Assembly: GCF_006546985.1 (NCBI RefSeq)
Contig: NZ_VATK01000008.1
Span: 124,001-188,000, forward strand
Direction of reading: 5' to 3'
Source of the DNA: Bacillus sp. 03113
GTDB taxonomy: Bacteria > Bacillota > Bacilli > Bacillales > Cytobacillaceae
DNA: 64,000 nucleotides
Shown: positions 36,130 through 44,582 of the stretch, piece by piece
How the letters are laid out: each line of letters begins with the position of its first letter
How positions within the stretch are numbered: position 1 is the stretch's first letter
Notes under the pieces: model-generated
What the model saw: the letters and a program-made list of their open reading frames with translations, nothing else
Told to the model about the DNA's origin: nothing
The model's database searches: none
Translations under genes and position numbers: made by a program

Positions 36130-36824
36130 TCAAGTTTTGTTGGCTCCTAAATTGGTCATCATGCGTAGCTCTTCCATTTTTTCACGAGAAAAGGATTGAT
36201 TTAGATTTAATTCAGAGGTTAGTTGTTTCATAAATTTATTAAACTCTTCTTCTTCTAACGATCGTCGATTCGTAGCTAATTGAATCATCACTTTTTCAAG
36301 AACTTTATCGTTATGTTCCTTTGCCTTTTTTTCTAAAAGAACAGGTAGATCAACCATGTAATATTCGGTTTCAATTGCTATTTGTGAAACCCCTAATTTA
36401 AAAGCAGCTTGCAAAAGAAACTCATCTATGGAAATAAAAGTGCCTTCTACTTTTGTTGTTTCGGTAGAAGGCTTTTTACGTTTTTTACGACATTATTCAA
36501 ATTATTATTCTTAGCTGTTTTGACTAGATATTGAACAATTTCATCTAATCCAGCATTTTCGGCAATGTAGTCCCTATCAATTCCTGACAGCACGGATACA
36601 ATCGCTACTACTTCATCCAAAGCTATGTCACATGCAGATAAAACATAAGAATAAAAATCTTCTTTTGGAGCAAGCAATACTTGCACGATAAGACCTGGTA
36701 ACTTGTCTAAAGTACCGAATAATTTTCTCCATAAATTAGGTGTTAACTTTGGTATATCAACTTGTTTTTTCCCAAGAAAAACTGCGTTTTCATTCTTTAC
36801 AGCACTTTTTAGCATTTTTAACAT
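36130..36824 (-). CDS. Tail assembly chaperone GT fusion made by -1 frameshift
   Basis: Slipping back one base at the A AAA AAC heptamer (36480-36486) joins the 125-codon G frame to the T frame. The fused part begins KKRKKPSTETTKVEGTFISI before reaching the T ORF. A stop sits just upstream in the T frame and the G stop sits inside the downstream stem, so both products are expected. GT chaperones recruit the tape measure and tail tube during assembly. The signal is seen directly; its use is established for this gene pair in many phages. Confidence 0.8.
36442..36486 (-). promoter_or_regulatory. Programmed -1 frameshift signal
   Basis: Slippery heptamer A AAA AAC at 36486-36480 in the G frame, a seven-base spacer, then a perfect nine-pair stem GCCTTCTAC / GTAGAAGGC (36472-36464 with 36450-36442) around a 13-base loop. 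Spacing and order are those of classic stimulators. A second, poorer slippery run AAAAAGC abuts the stem. Confidence 0.85.
36447..36824 (-). CDS. Tail assembly chaperone G
   Basis: 125-residue protein between the major tail protein and the tape measure, the standard place for gpG-like chaperones. It is the zero-frame product; most ribosomes should end at 36447. The sequence LTPNLWRKLFGTLDKLPGLI with an acidic middle fits the family. It is the N-terminal part of the GT fusion. Confidence 0.82.
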   Translation of the reverse strand: MLKMLKSAVKNENAVFLGKKQVDIPKLTPNLWRKLFGTLDKLPGLIVQVLLAPKEDFYSYVLSACDIALDEVVAIVSVLSGIDRDYIAENAGLDEIVQYLVKTAKNNNLNNVVKNVKSLLPKQQK

Positions 36825-36845
36825 TTTGAGTCCTCCATGAACAAA

Positions 36846-36876
36846 AAGAGAGCACCTTTTTAAGCGCCCTCTCTTG
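36846..36876 (-). terminator. Terminator between major tail protein and chaperone G
   Basis: AGAGAGG...CTCTCT hairpin with TTTTTG on the minus strand. It may reduce transcription of later tail genes relative to the tube gene. Confidence 0.7.
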
Positions 36877-36881
36877 TATTA

Positions 36882-37418
36882 TTAAGCAGGAATAACAACA
36901 GCCTCATCTCCTAGGAAATAAAGCAAACCTGTGTCATCTGGATAACCAGCAAACGTGATATTGCAAACACGTTCATTATCGGAATTATACGTCCATTGTA
37001 CTTCTGGTAAAGGGCCGCCTAGAGGAATTGTGATGTAGTCATTAGGAGTCGTTCCTTCAGATGTAGGCTTCACGACCACTTTTTTAGCATTTTTAACTAA
37101 ATCAATGCCAGCTTTAGCATATACATTTAACCGCTTTTTAACATTTTGAGGATCTGTAGCATCCTCTGCATATACACTACCAGGTGTTACTACACCTAAT
37201 TTTTTTAAATCATGCAAAGCAAAAGGTACGACTAATTGGCACGTTCCACCTTTTAAAATAGATTTAACAGGTGTGTCTCCAAACTGATCAACTGTAATAT
37301 CTTGCTTAGTGAAATTCGCACTAAAAACAATTCCGCCCTTTGTGATGTCAAATATAGTCGGAGTCGTTTCACCAAATTCCACTATGGCAGGCCCAATTGG
37401 GACATTAATTACTGTCAT
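36882..37418 (-). CDS. Major tail (tube) protein
   Basis: 178-residue beta-rich protein in the normal tube-protein slot, after the tail terminator and before the chaperones. No cysteine-rich or enzymatic motif. It begins MTVINVPIGPAIVEFGETTP. The family call rests on length, composition and position. A strong terminator follows, in keeping with high expression of this one gene. Confidence 0.75.
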   Translation of the reverse strand: MTVINVPIGPAIVEFGETTPTIFDITKGGIVFSANFTKQDITVDQFGDTPVKSILKGGTCQLVVPFALHDLKKLGVVTPGSVYAEDATDPQNVKKRLNVYAKAGIDLVKNAKKVVVKPTSEGTTPNDYITIPLGGPLPEVQWTYNSDNERVCNITFAGYPDDTGLLYFLGDEAVVIPA

Positions 37419-37435
37419 GTTTTATAACTCCTTTC

Positions 37436-37837
37436 TTAAAAAGATTGTAGTTTAAATCGAAAATTAGTAGAAAATACTGGTCTATCCAATGTATCTAATC
37501 CAATCGGAATCGGATTACTCTGCATGGCCTTGCTGAAATACACTAGATTATTACCAATTTCATAGTGTTTCTTTTTATCTAAAAACTTGATCAAACTTAT
37601 AGCTAACTGTTCTGTTGAATCCATTTGTAAAGGGTCCGTCTTGTAATTTTTCCCCTTCACAATTACTTGAAAGGATGGAAATTCAATTGGCAAATCATTA
37701 TCTGACTCACTGCCACCTGAACCAAAAACAAAAAGAGCCGGCAATTGGCTCTCATCTACATCAGGCATAAAATTTGCGTCAGGGAATACGTTGAATCCTT
37801 CTGATACTAAAAAATCGATCAATTCTTTTCCTCTCAT
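37436..37837 (-). CDS. Tail terminator/minor capsid-type neck protein
   Basis: 133-residue protein at the position of the tail terminator, between the gp10-type neck gene and the tube gene. The LIDFLVSEGFNVFPDANFM start and LPALFVFGSGG strand resemble the minor-capsid/tail-terminator family of Firmicute phages. It would cap the tail and join it to the head. Confidence 0.65.
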   Translation of the reverse strand: MRGKELIDFLVSEGFNVFPDANFMPDVDESQLPALFVFGSGGSESDNDLPIEFPSFQVIVKGKNYKTDPLQMDSTEQLAISLIKFLDKKKHYEIGNNLVYFSKAMQSNPIPIGLDTLDRPVFSTNFRFKLQSF

Positions 37838-37851
37838 GTTATCACCTCAAC

Positions 37852-38301
37852 TTAAATAGCAAGGGCATTACGTAACTCATCAATAATGAGGCGTTCGTTA
37901 ATCACAATTGCATTTTCGAGATATTTTTTTCCAGGAGTGTATCCTTTGTATGAAGGTTTTGACCCTGTGACAGGACCAGGAGACATATAAATTACTCTTC
38001 CATCTTCTGTTTTACGAAATCCTTCGTGTTGAACAGTTGCATAATGGTCAACTTCTGAACTTACACCGAAATCAATGTATTTGCTTTTTATCATAGTTTT
38101 TACTTCTCCTACATGGAGTGAAGCTTCTAAATCACCACTTCCCGGTGCAACAGGAGCTAATTTTTTGGCATCCTCAATGACTTTTTCAGCCAATCGCGTA
38201 AGTGTTTGATCAATCCTTTGCTCCATTTCCCTCTCGATTTGATCAAGACGACTAATCATTGCGCCAATACCATCGATAGAAAATATCTCACGACTACCCA
38301 T
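37852..38301 (-). CDS. HK97 gp10-type neck protein
   Basis: 149-residue protein with the helix QIEREMEQRIDQTLTRLAEK and the DAKKLAPVAPGSGDLEASLH motif typical of HK97 gp10-like head-tail connector proteins. It overlaps the preceding gene by eight bases, part of a tight head-completion cluster. Confidence 0.82.
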   Translation of the reverse strand: MGSREIFSIDGIGAMISRLDQIEREMEQRIDQTLTRLAEKVIEDAKKLAPVAPGSGDLEASLHVGEVKTMIKSKYIDFGVSSEVDHYATVQHEGFRKTEDGRVIYMSPGPVTGSKPSYKGYTPGKKYLENAIVINERLIIDELRNALAI

Positions 38302-38611
38302 AAATAACGACCTTTTTTACATCATCAGTACCCATGTTCTTTTTAATCTCAATGTGTTTTATATCATAAAGAATCTCTTTTCCTAACGCATTAGTATATA
38401 AAAAGTAGTCTTGAGTTTTGATCACTTGTGGTCCTTCGAGATGGATTTCTCCAATACTGACCACATCTTCACCTTTGTCATTTTTGACGAGCTTTTGCTC
38501 CTCAACGACCTTTGCTTTCTTTGATATGGAATTATAACCTGTTACACGATTCCAAGTATCAATAATGGCAGAAAAATGAGTGATATTTGCTGGATATCCA
38601 AAAAGACTCAT
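38294..38611 (-). CDS. Head-tail closure protein
   Basis: 105-residue beta-rich protein (YFLYTNALGKEILYDIKHIE) between the connector and gp10-type gene. Length and location fit the head-closure (stopper) group. It overlaps both neighbours by a few bases. Confidence 0.65.
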   Translation of the reverse strand: MSLFGYPANITHFSAIIDTWNRVTGYNSISKKAKVVEEQKLVKNDKGEDVVSIGEIHLEGPQVIKTQDYFLYTNALGKEILYDIKHIEIKKNMGTDDVKKVVIYG

Positions 38612-38970
38612 ATCAAGCTTCCACCTTCAAGGATTACGGTTTCTTCGATTAGCTCATATGCTGGTGAACCCAATATCTCACGAACATCAGGGGCAACTTT
38701 ATCTCTCTCTAAATAATCAATTCGGTCTAAACCTTCACTTACAGACTTAACGCCTTGTTTTTGAAGCTTGAGAGCAGGATCTAGCCCTTGAAGCTCCCAG
38801 ATAGACTGGTATGCTACTATTTCATCAGTAAGTTCAATTTCCGGATACCATCGAGATAAATTACGGGATGCTTGCTTAATAGCAATCTCTTTTTTGGTTG
38901 AATCATCCCAAGCTTTAGAATCTAAGACATTTGATTGAATCCATACCTCAACCTCTTCTAATGTCGTCAT
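38608..38970 (-). CDS. Head-tail connector (adaptor) protein
   Basis: 120-residue helical protein in the slot of gp6/gp15-like adaptors, with the conserved KEIAIKQASRNLSRWYPEIEL and EIVAYQSIWELQGL pattern. I start it at the ATG at 38970, six bases after AGGTGA; a GTG nine bases upstream is an alternative. Confidence 0.72.
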   Translation of the reverse strand: MTTLEEVEVWIQSNVLDSKAWDDSTKKEIAIKQASRNLSRWYPEIELTDEIVAYQSIWELQGLDPALKLQKQGVKSVSEGLDRIDYLERDKVAPDVREILGSPAYELIEETVILEGGSLI

Positions 38971-38979
38971 GTTTTTCAC

Positions 38980-39138
38980 CTACTCTGCAGGTGGGGAAAC
39001 CTGAGGTTTAATAATTTCCTCAGCAGCACCAAGTTCGATCAAACGATCTCCATCTTCTTTTTTTACTTTCTTAATTTCTTCATTAGGTTTATACCATTTA
39101 CTGTTATGTTTGATATTAGTTAGGACTTTTAATTCCAT
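38980..39138 (-). CDS. Small head-region protein
   Basis: 52-residue protein, MELKVLTNIKHNSKWYKPNE, basic-acidic helical middle and a Pro-rich end. It lies after the major capsid gene. Small proteins of this sort are common there and are linked to capsid completion in some phages. An in-frame ATG nine bases earlier lies too close to the AAAGG site, so 39138 is preferred. Confidence 0.65.
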   Translation of the reverse strand: MELKVLTNIKHNSKWYKPNEEIKKVKKEDGDRLIELGAAEEIIKPQVSPPAE

Positions 39139-39201
39139 CTCTGTCATCCTTTCAAATCAAAGTGAAAAGGGAATCAACATTTAAGTTGACACCCTTATAA
39201 T

Positions 39202-40275
39202 TTAAATAACAGTTGCTGACACTACTGAATCGTTTAGACCAAATGAAGGGAAAGCAAGGTTCACTCCAATTGTCTCAACACGAATCGGATGTTCATTCAC
39301 TTTACGGAATACATAGATACCATTTGAATCTGTTCTTTCGGCTTGAATATCACTCATCATTTCCTCTGTTGATTCAGCCCATAGATAATGGCCTAATGCC
39401 CCGTCCGGAAGCATGACAAAACGGTTTTGAGGAGTCATACGTACATTCGTAAATGCAAGTTTTCCACTTGAAAGGGCCTTATTTTCAACACGAGCTTGAG
39501 TATCATAGGCAACGACTTTAGGAAGTCCCTGTGAAGTAAATAATTCGTCAAGTTGCGATTTATTCAGTTGTGGTGGGTTAGCCGAACCAGATGGATCACC
39601 ATGGTAAGCAATTCGAATGTTCTTATTTTGTAACAAATAAGAAATTATTTGACGTGATGCAAGAGCCCTCGGCAACATAATCCCTTTATCTGCAAAGGTA
39701 TTAACCCACCCCATAATGTCATCTAGTGGATTGGAATTCGTTGTATCACTCCAAAGATCAGTTCCACTAAGTACGGGTTTTTGATCATTTGTATATCCGA
39801 AGTTAACTGTAATTGGTGGAGCTCCTGCTTCTGCATAAGTTACAGCTCCTGTTGTAATAGCTTGCATCGCAATCCATTCTTTACGCGCTCTAATGGCATC
39901 TACAGCATAATCAGCATCATTTAATTGTGTACGACGAAGTTCAGCAACCTCATTGTTTCTTAATGCACCTTGAAGCAAGATACGGACTAATTTTTCATCC
40001 ATTGCTCGACCACGTTGAATCTTAGGAATAGAGATACGTTCTCCTGTCATTCCTTCACGGCTGCCGTATTCAACTTGTGTACCAAGTTCCGCGATTTGTG
40101 CCATTACCGGTAGACGAGAACCTTCGCGAACAATATCAATTGTTAATTCAGATGTCTCACGAGCAGGAAATAGCAATTCATGTAAATAATTGTTTGGTAG
40201 TGCTAGATTTCGAGTATAAATGATTAATTCTTCACCAGATAACGCTTGTTCTAAACCCAATAATTCTGGAGGCAT
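39202..40275 (-). CDS. Major capsid protein, lambda gpE family
   Basis: 357-residue shell protein matching the phage_cap_E family (opening LALPNNYLHELLFPARETSE; motif GREGMTGERISIPKIQRGRAM; C-terminal VRVETIGVNLAFPSF). It has the HK97 fold in its known members. It is preceded by the decoration protein gene, the same pairing as lambda D-E. Confidence 0.93.
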   Translation of the reverse strand: MPPELLGLEQALSGEELIIYTRNLALPNNYLHELLFPARETSELTIDIVREGSRLPVMAQIAELGTQVEYGSREGMTGERISIPKIQRGRAMDEKLVRILLQGALRNNEVAELRRTQLNDADYAVDAIRARKEWIAMQAITTGAVTYAEAGAPPITVNFGYTNDQKPVLSGTDLWSDTTNSNPLDDIMGWVNTFADKGIMLPRALASRQIISYLLQNKNIRIAYHGDPSGSANPPQLNKSQLDELFTSQGLPKVVAYDTQARVENKALSSGKLAFTNVRMTPQNRFVMLPDGALGHYLWAESTEEMMSDIQAERTDSNGIYVFRKVNEHPIRVETIGVNLAFPSFGLNDSVVSATVI

Positions 40276-40312
40276 TTATTATCATCCTTTCATTAATTAT
40301 TATTAATAGAAA

Positions 40313-40338
40313 AACCTCCCTGTTAATGGTCAGGATGG
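40313..40338 (-). terminator. Terminator between decoration and capsid genes
   Basis: CCTG / CAGG core hairpin with AGGTTTTTCT on the minus strand. The T-run is good but the stem is short. Confidence 0.45.
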
Positions 40339-40339
40339 C

Positions 40340-40714
40340 TTACGCAAAAACTATATTAGGCATTTTACCTTTAAGTGTGGCATCAACAGTGATGGGAATA
40401 CGCTCAGTAATGACTTTTGCTACTTCATATCCTCCAGTGACTACATCACCATCTGTTACATCAATCGTATGTTTCAAGAGAACAGAAGGATTTTCACTAC
40501 CATCAGATCCACCTGCGTTATACGGCACATACCTTCCACTTGCCATTTTTGAAACAGGTTGACCTTTTTTTAATATTTTCTTACCATCCCCATCTGCAGC
40601 AACAGCAGTTGAGTCAATTGTAATTCCATTTACTACTTCACGAATGACTTCATAGCTTGCAAGGATTTCATAAGAATCTTGCACTTCAAATGATTGAATC
40701 GGTTGTAAACGCAT
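40340..40714 (-). CDS. Head decoration protein, lambda gpD-like
   Basis: 124-residue protein of the head decoration family: conserved glycine and small-residue pattern GKKILKKGQPVSKMASGRYVP and an unstructured N-terminus. In lambda this trimer clamps the expanded capsid. It lies between scaffold and major capsid genes. Confidence 0.82.
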   Translation of the reverse strand: MRLQPIQSFEVQDSYEILASYEVIREVVNGITIDSTAVAADGDGKKILKKGQPVSKMASGRYVPYNAGGSDGSENPSVLLKHTIDVTDGDVVTGGYEVAKVITERIPITVDATLKGKMPNIVFA

Positions 40715-40735
40715 GAATCATTCCTCCTTTTATTA

Positions 40736-41455
40736 TTATGACCAAGGGTTATATGTGGACGATTGCTGTGTACCACGGTTGGCAGCCATCTTTTTGATAT
40801 TCTCCAATGATTCTTTTTTCTGTTGTTGGTTATTAGGAATAGGAGCCCCAAATTGACCATTTGAAGTATTCTTCAATAAGTGAGGTTTTTTCTTTCCTAA
40901 TTCTTCAAGAGCTTCCTTAACACCAACAATGTTGCCTTTGTCATCCTCTTTTATTTTGGATAAATCAGCAAGTGCTAAAGCATCCTCCCAATCTGCGAAA
41001 CCGAGTTCTTTCGCCTGTAACTTAACCTCGGAGTTTAGTAATCTTTTGAACGTTTTATCGCGCTCTTCTTTAAGTTTAGCTTCAACAACAGCATCAACAT
41101 CGACAGGCGGAATTTCATCTTTCTTATCATTTGGCTTGTCTTTGTTAAAAGCAGCTGTCATCGCTTCTACGGAATCAAAACCTAATTGTTTAGCCAATTC
41201 CTTTTGTGCTTTCTTTTCAGCTCGAGAAACCCTGTCCTGAACGATTTTATTAACATCATCTTGGTTAAATGTTTTTGGCGGATCTGTAGGAGGATCGGCC
41301 GGTGGGTCTGCAGGTGGATCAGCAGAAAAGAATTGTAGATCAAACGGCAAGAAGGAAGAAAATTCCCTCTGCTCCTCTTTTTTAGGTATTAATTTGGCAA
41401 AGAGTAGCCATATTGAAATGAATAATAAACGAATATGTTTATAGAATGTTTTCAT
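40736..41455 (-). CDS. Scaffold protein (DUF4355/GP20-like) with hydrophobic N-terminus
   Basis: 239-residue protein. Residues about 60-239 are the usual acidic, helical scaffold (PPKTFNQDDVNKIVQDRVSR and KKPHLLKNTSN). Before that is an unusual N-terminus: a hydrophobic stretch RLLFISIWLLFAKLI (about 9-23), FDLQFF (about 38-43) as in other scaffolds, and a DPPADPPADPPTDPP repeat. The first methionine may be too early, but AGGAGGAAAT supports it. Scaffolds guide shell assembly and are then removed. Confidence 0.75.
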   Translation of the reverse strand: MKTFYKHIRLLFISIWLLFAKLIPKKEEQREFSSFLPFDLQFFSADPPADPPADPPTDPPKTFNQDDVNKIVQDRVSRAEKKAQKELAKQLGFDSVEAMTAAFNKDKPNDKKDEIPPVDVDAVVEAKLKEERDKTFKRLLNSEVKLQAKELGFADWEDALALADLSKIKEDDKGNIVGVKEALEELGKKKPHLLKNTSNGQFGAPIPNNQQQKKESLENIKKMAANRGTQQSSTYNPWS

Positions 41456-41610
41456 GATTTCCTCCTATTTTTAAAGCCTATAGTAGGCTATTTCCGTGAT
41501 GTTCTTTTAAGCCTTCATGCACGTAAAAAGGCAAGTGCCATTTAACGCATGGATGCGAGATATTAATTTGATCACCATACCTTTCAGCCTAAATAGGCAA
41601 AATAAAAAAC

Positions 41611-41627
41611 ACTCAATGAGTGTTAAC
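41611..41627 (-). terminator. Terminator of the minor capsid gene
   Basis: ACACTCA/TGAGTGT hairpin with TTTTTTATTTT on the minus strand at the stop codon. The 41456-41622 gap otherwise holds no gene. Confidence 0.8.
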
Positions 41628-42663
41628 TATTACTTTTCTTGATTTCTAAATTAAATTTACGGTAATCTTCCATCCATTCCTGATATTGCTTTGTATTTCT
41701 AGCTTTATGACTAGCAAATGTCCTTAAATCAGGAAGATCAGGCATCCTAGACTTATAACGAATCCATTGCTTTCTCGTTTCGTTTTTCTGTGATTTTTCT
41801 TTTTGGAGTTGCTCATATTTTTTAATGTTCTGCTCAGTCCGATTATCGGTAAAAGGAAGGTTTGAGTCTTTCAAAGCTTGCTCTATTTCATCCTCATCAT
41901 GGTATTCCTCTACCCAAGGTGTTGCATTATGGACACAATGGCCATGAAATGGTGGTCGTTGAGTTAACTTAGGAAATCGACTATCTTTACCACTAATGCT
42001 GTAAACTCTTCCTTGGTACTTAGCGCACATTTCGCAAGTAATCCCAACTAGATTGACATAAACAAGATCTTGATTGTTATCAATCATGCGATTAATAGCA
42101 CCATCTACATGTGCCTTTCTCTGATGATATTGAATAACATTAGCCATGTATTTTTCAGCAGGCATTTCAGTACCATTTTTATAAACAATCCCTGTGATGC
42201 CCTTATTAGCTAGTTCAGCAATAGCTTGTTTTGTAGCTTGCCGACGTGAAATGCCTTGTACTAAAGACTGTTCATTTGCTCTTCTAACTGCTTCTTCTAC
42301 TCGGTTTTTCGCATCTTGTTCCATATGCTCAGTCGCTTCAAGTATTCGGTAGAAAACATCATCCATGATCGCTTGAACTGCTTGTTCATGAATAACGGAT
42401 GTTAATTTAGTCGCAACTTCCTCAAAACCTTGCTGCACTAATTCTTCAACTGTTACTTCTGAACCTTCCAAATAGGACTCTTCAATAATTTGAGTGCCTA
42501 ACTCTAAACTTTCCATCTGCAATTTAGCTATGATAGCAGTAATTTGTCTTAGAATGGCTTGTTTTCGGCTTCTTTTCGTACCGTCTTCTAAACTGCGAAT
42601 CTGTTGCAAAAGTTCTTCACCAGCTTCTAAATATAACTGAATTAGCTTTTCAATTTTGGTCAT
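41623..42663 (-). CDS. Phage minor capsid protein (SPP1 gp7/Mu F-like)
   Basis: 346-residue head-morphogenesis protein. C-terminal motif GITCEMCAKYQGRVYSISGK with RPPFHGHCVH is typical of the phage minor capsid protein 2/Mu F group, and the CEMC...HGHC set could bind zinc. I start it at the ATG at 42663 behind AGTAGGTG. It lies between portal and scaffold as in SPP1-type phages. Confidence 0.85.
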   Translation of the reverse strand: MTKIEKLIQLYLEAGEELLQQIRSLEDGTKRSRKQAILRQITAIIAKLQMESLELGTQIIEESYLEGSEVTVEELVQQGFEEVATKLTSVIHEQAVQAIMDDVFYRILEATEHMEQDAKNRVEEAVRRANEQSLVQGISRRQATKQAIAELANKGITGIVYKNGTEMPAEKYMANVIQYHQRKAHVDGAINRMIDNNQDLVYVNLVGITCEMCAKYQGRVYSISGKDSRFPKLTQRPPFHGHCVHNATPWVEEYHDEDEIEQALKDSNLPFTDNRTEQNIKKYEQLQKEKSQKNETRKQWIRYKSRMPDLPDLRTFASHKARNTKQYQEWMEDYRKFNLEIKKSNS

Positions 42664-42728
42664 TTTCTGCACCTACTAAAAAAGCCACTCTAATGAATGA
42701 CGATGGAGGATTTTAAGTCTTGCATTTC

Positions 42729-43010
42729 TTACTTTATAGTTTTTTGTAATAATTCAATTTTTGAATGGATTTTATGGTGTTTCTTCACTGTGGTTGCAGT
42801 TTGTAATTCTCGCCAAAGCATTTTCAAATCAGATTGCTTCTTACGAATACTCTGATTGATACAAAATGAGATGTATTCTTTATTGCAATGAGGGCAGATA
42901 AAGTAGTTTTTCTCAACATTATTTTCAATAATTTCTGTCTGCATTTTAATTTCAAACTCCAGTTTACATCCATCACAGTTTGCTTTAATACCTTCCTCAG
43001 CCAAAACCAC
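42729..43010 (-). CDS. Zinc-ribbon-like small phage protein
   Basis: 93-residue protein with CDGC near residues 13-16 and CPHC near 38-41, forming a probable zinc ribbon, then a basic helical tail. It sits between portal and minor capsid genes. Similar small zinc-ribbon proteins occur at this place in related phages; function is unknown. Confidence 0.65.
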   Translation of the reverse strand: MVLAEEGIKANCDGCKLEFEIKMQTEIIENNVEKNYFICPHCNKEYISFCINQSIRKKQSDLKMLWRELQTATTVKKHHKIHSKIELLQKTIK

Positions 43011-43039
43011 TCACCCCTTTTTATTTCAAGTGTAAACTA

Positions 43040-44542
43040 CTATTCACTACTTTTACCAATATTCGTTTTAGGTGGTTGAACATAAGTAGGTGAGAAGCTA
43101 TTCATAGATTCTGCTTCTTGAATCTTTTTAACTTCATCCATAATCGCTTTTTCAGACCATGTAGGGTGAAGGTTCCGAACTGTTGTTTCAAGTGATTGTA
43201 CGCCTTTTTCGTATTTGTCTGCTTCCTCTGAATCACGTTCCGAATCTGCTTTTGGAAGCATATCATCCCATTCAATGATTGGTGAGACAATCTTAAAATT
43301 AGTACCACCTAAGCTATTTTCTAAAATAATACATTTCCGATTAGCCTCTTTTATGGCTGCGTCAAATTTATCCTTGATCGCATCAGCTTTAATGACTGAC
43401 TGTATCCATTCATAAAGAATAGCAATTGCTGAACGTGCTCCATCATCTGTGCCAATACCAGCAGCCTGTGGTGATGTTTTAGAAACAGCCATCATGTAAT
43501 CAATCAATCTTTCAACATGTTTAAAAGACTGTTCTGTTTGAGCATCCCAAGTAATGTACATTGGAACTGCCCCTTTATTTTCATCATAGCTTACCACTTC
43601 AAGATCAGCATTCCTTACGAATCGTTCACCATAATAATTTTTGTTTTTATTAGCAACTGTATCCCATAAAGCTCTGGGAATAGCTAACTTAGGTTTCCCA
43701 TGCTTTTCAAAGACGATGGAATCTCGAGTAATGGTCCAGTTTATCTCTTCTTGAATGGCATCAATGTTTCTTAGCCCAGAACGGCCGCGAGAATTTAGTA
43801 ATGTTTCATCGTTCGGAATATACCCGCACATGAGCTCGTTAATATTACTTAATACCTGATCTTCTGGAATAACTAGTCTATACCTCGAAGCATATTCCTT
43901 TATATCTAATTCTTTATCAATAGTTTCACCTTGAAATGAAAAAACCAATTGCGAAATTTGCAATTGATCATTATCTAAACGCTGCCTCTCAACACGTAGA
44001 TATTTATTTTCGCCTTTTTTCTCAATCCATGCGATATCAGCACCAAGTTCATCCTCATGTTCAAAATAAAGGTCTGCTGGTTTCCATTCAAACCAGGTAC
44101 CTTTAGCGTCTCTTCTTATTCGAAAAGCTACCCCACCATCCACCTGATGTTGAACGACAGCTGCCCATATTTTTTCTTTTGTTTTAGAAACTTGATTAAC
44201 GGTTTGAATAAAAGAAAGCAGCTCGTTATCTTCTTCAGTATCTGCAGAAATATTGCCAAGTGCACGGTTAATCAGATCAGCTGAAAGCTCAGCGATAAGA
44301 GAAGCAAAGTTCACTACTACGTAATGATGCTGTGATGCTTTTTCTACAACCTTCTTTCTCAAATAAGCTTGTCGCGGCCTCCTTAAATATCTTGTAACTT
44401 GCGTTTCTTTTGCAAGTTCAGCAGCTCGAGGGAAAATATTTTCGTGATTACCATCGTATAGATCTCGATAATAATAGATTTGATCTATTTCCTCATCGAA
44501 TGGAGCTGGAGGAAATTTTTGCTTAAGGTATTCAATTGGCAT
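43040..44542 (-). CDS. Portal protein
   Basis: 500-residue portal of the SPP1 gp6 type, which forms the dodecameric DNA channel at one capsid vertex. The open frame runs 31 codons further, but MPIEYLKQKFPPAPF at 44542 with AGGTGAGACC fits the family start. Motifs include SADLINRALGNISADTEEDNE and GARSAIAILYEWIQSVIKAD. It directly follows the terminase large subunit. Confidence 0.9.
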   Translation of the reverse strand: MPIEYLKQKFPPAPFDEEIDQIYYYRDLYDGNHENIFPRAAELAKETQVTRYLRRPRQAYLRKKVVEKASQHHYVVVNFASLIAELSADLINRALGNISADTEEDNELLSFIQTVNQVSKTKEKIWAAVVQHQVDGGVAFRIRRDAKGTWFEWKPADLYFEHEDELGADIAWIEKKGENKYLRVERQRLDNDQLQISQLVFSFQGETIDKELDIKEYASRYRLVIPEDQVLSNINELMCGYIPNDETLLNSRGRSGLRNIDAIQEEINWTITRDSIVFEKHGKPKLAIPRALWDTVANKNKNYYGERFVRNADLEVVSYDENKGAVPMYITWDAQTEQSFKHVERLIDYMMAVSKTSPQAAGIGTDDGARSAIAILYEWIQSVIKADAIKDKFDAAIKEANRKCIILENSLGGTNFKIVSPIIEWDDMLPKADSERDSEEADKYEKGVQSLETTVRNLHPTWSEKAIMDEVKKIQEAESMNSFSPTYVQPPKTNIGKSSE

Positions 44543-44582
44543 GGTCTCACCTGCCTTTCCGATAAAATAAAAAAACATAAGA

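Noticed and set aside
41465-41622. Possible small gene or RNA between scaffold and minor capsid genes
   Set aside because: Only weak hairpins and the minor capsid gene terminator are visible; no ORF with a ribosome site.
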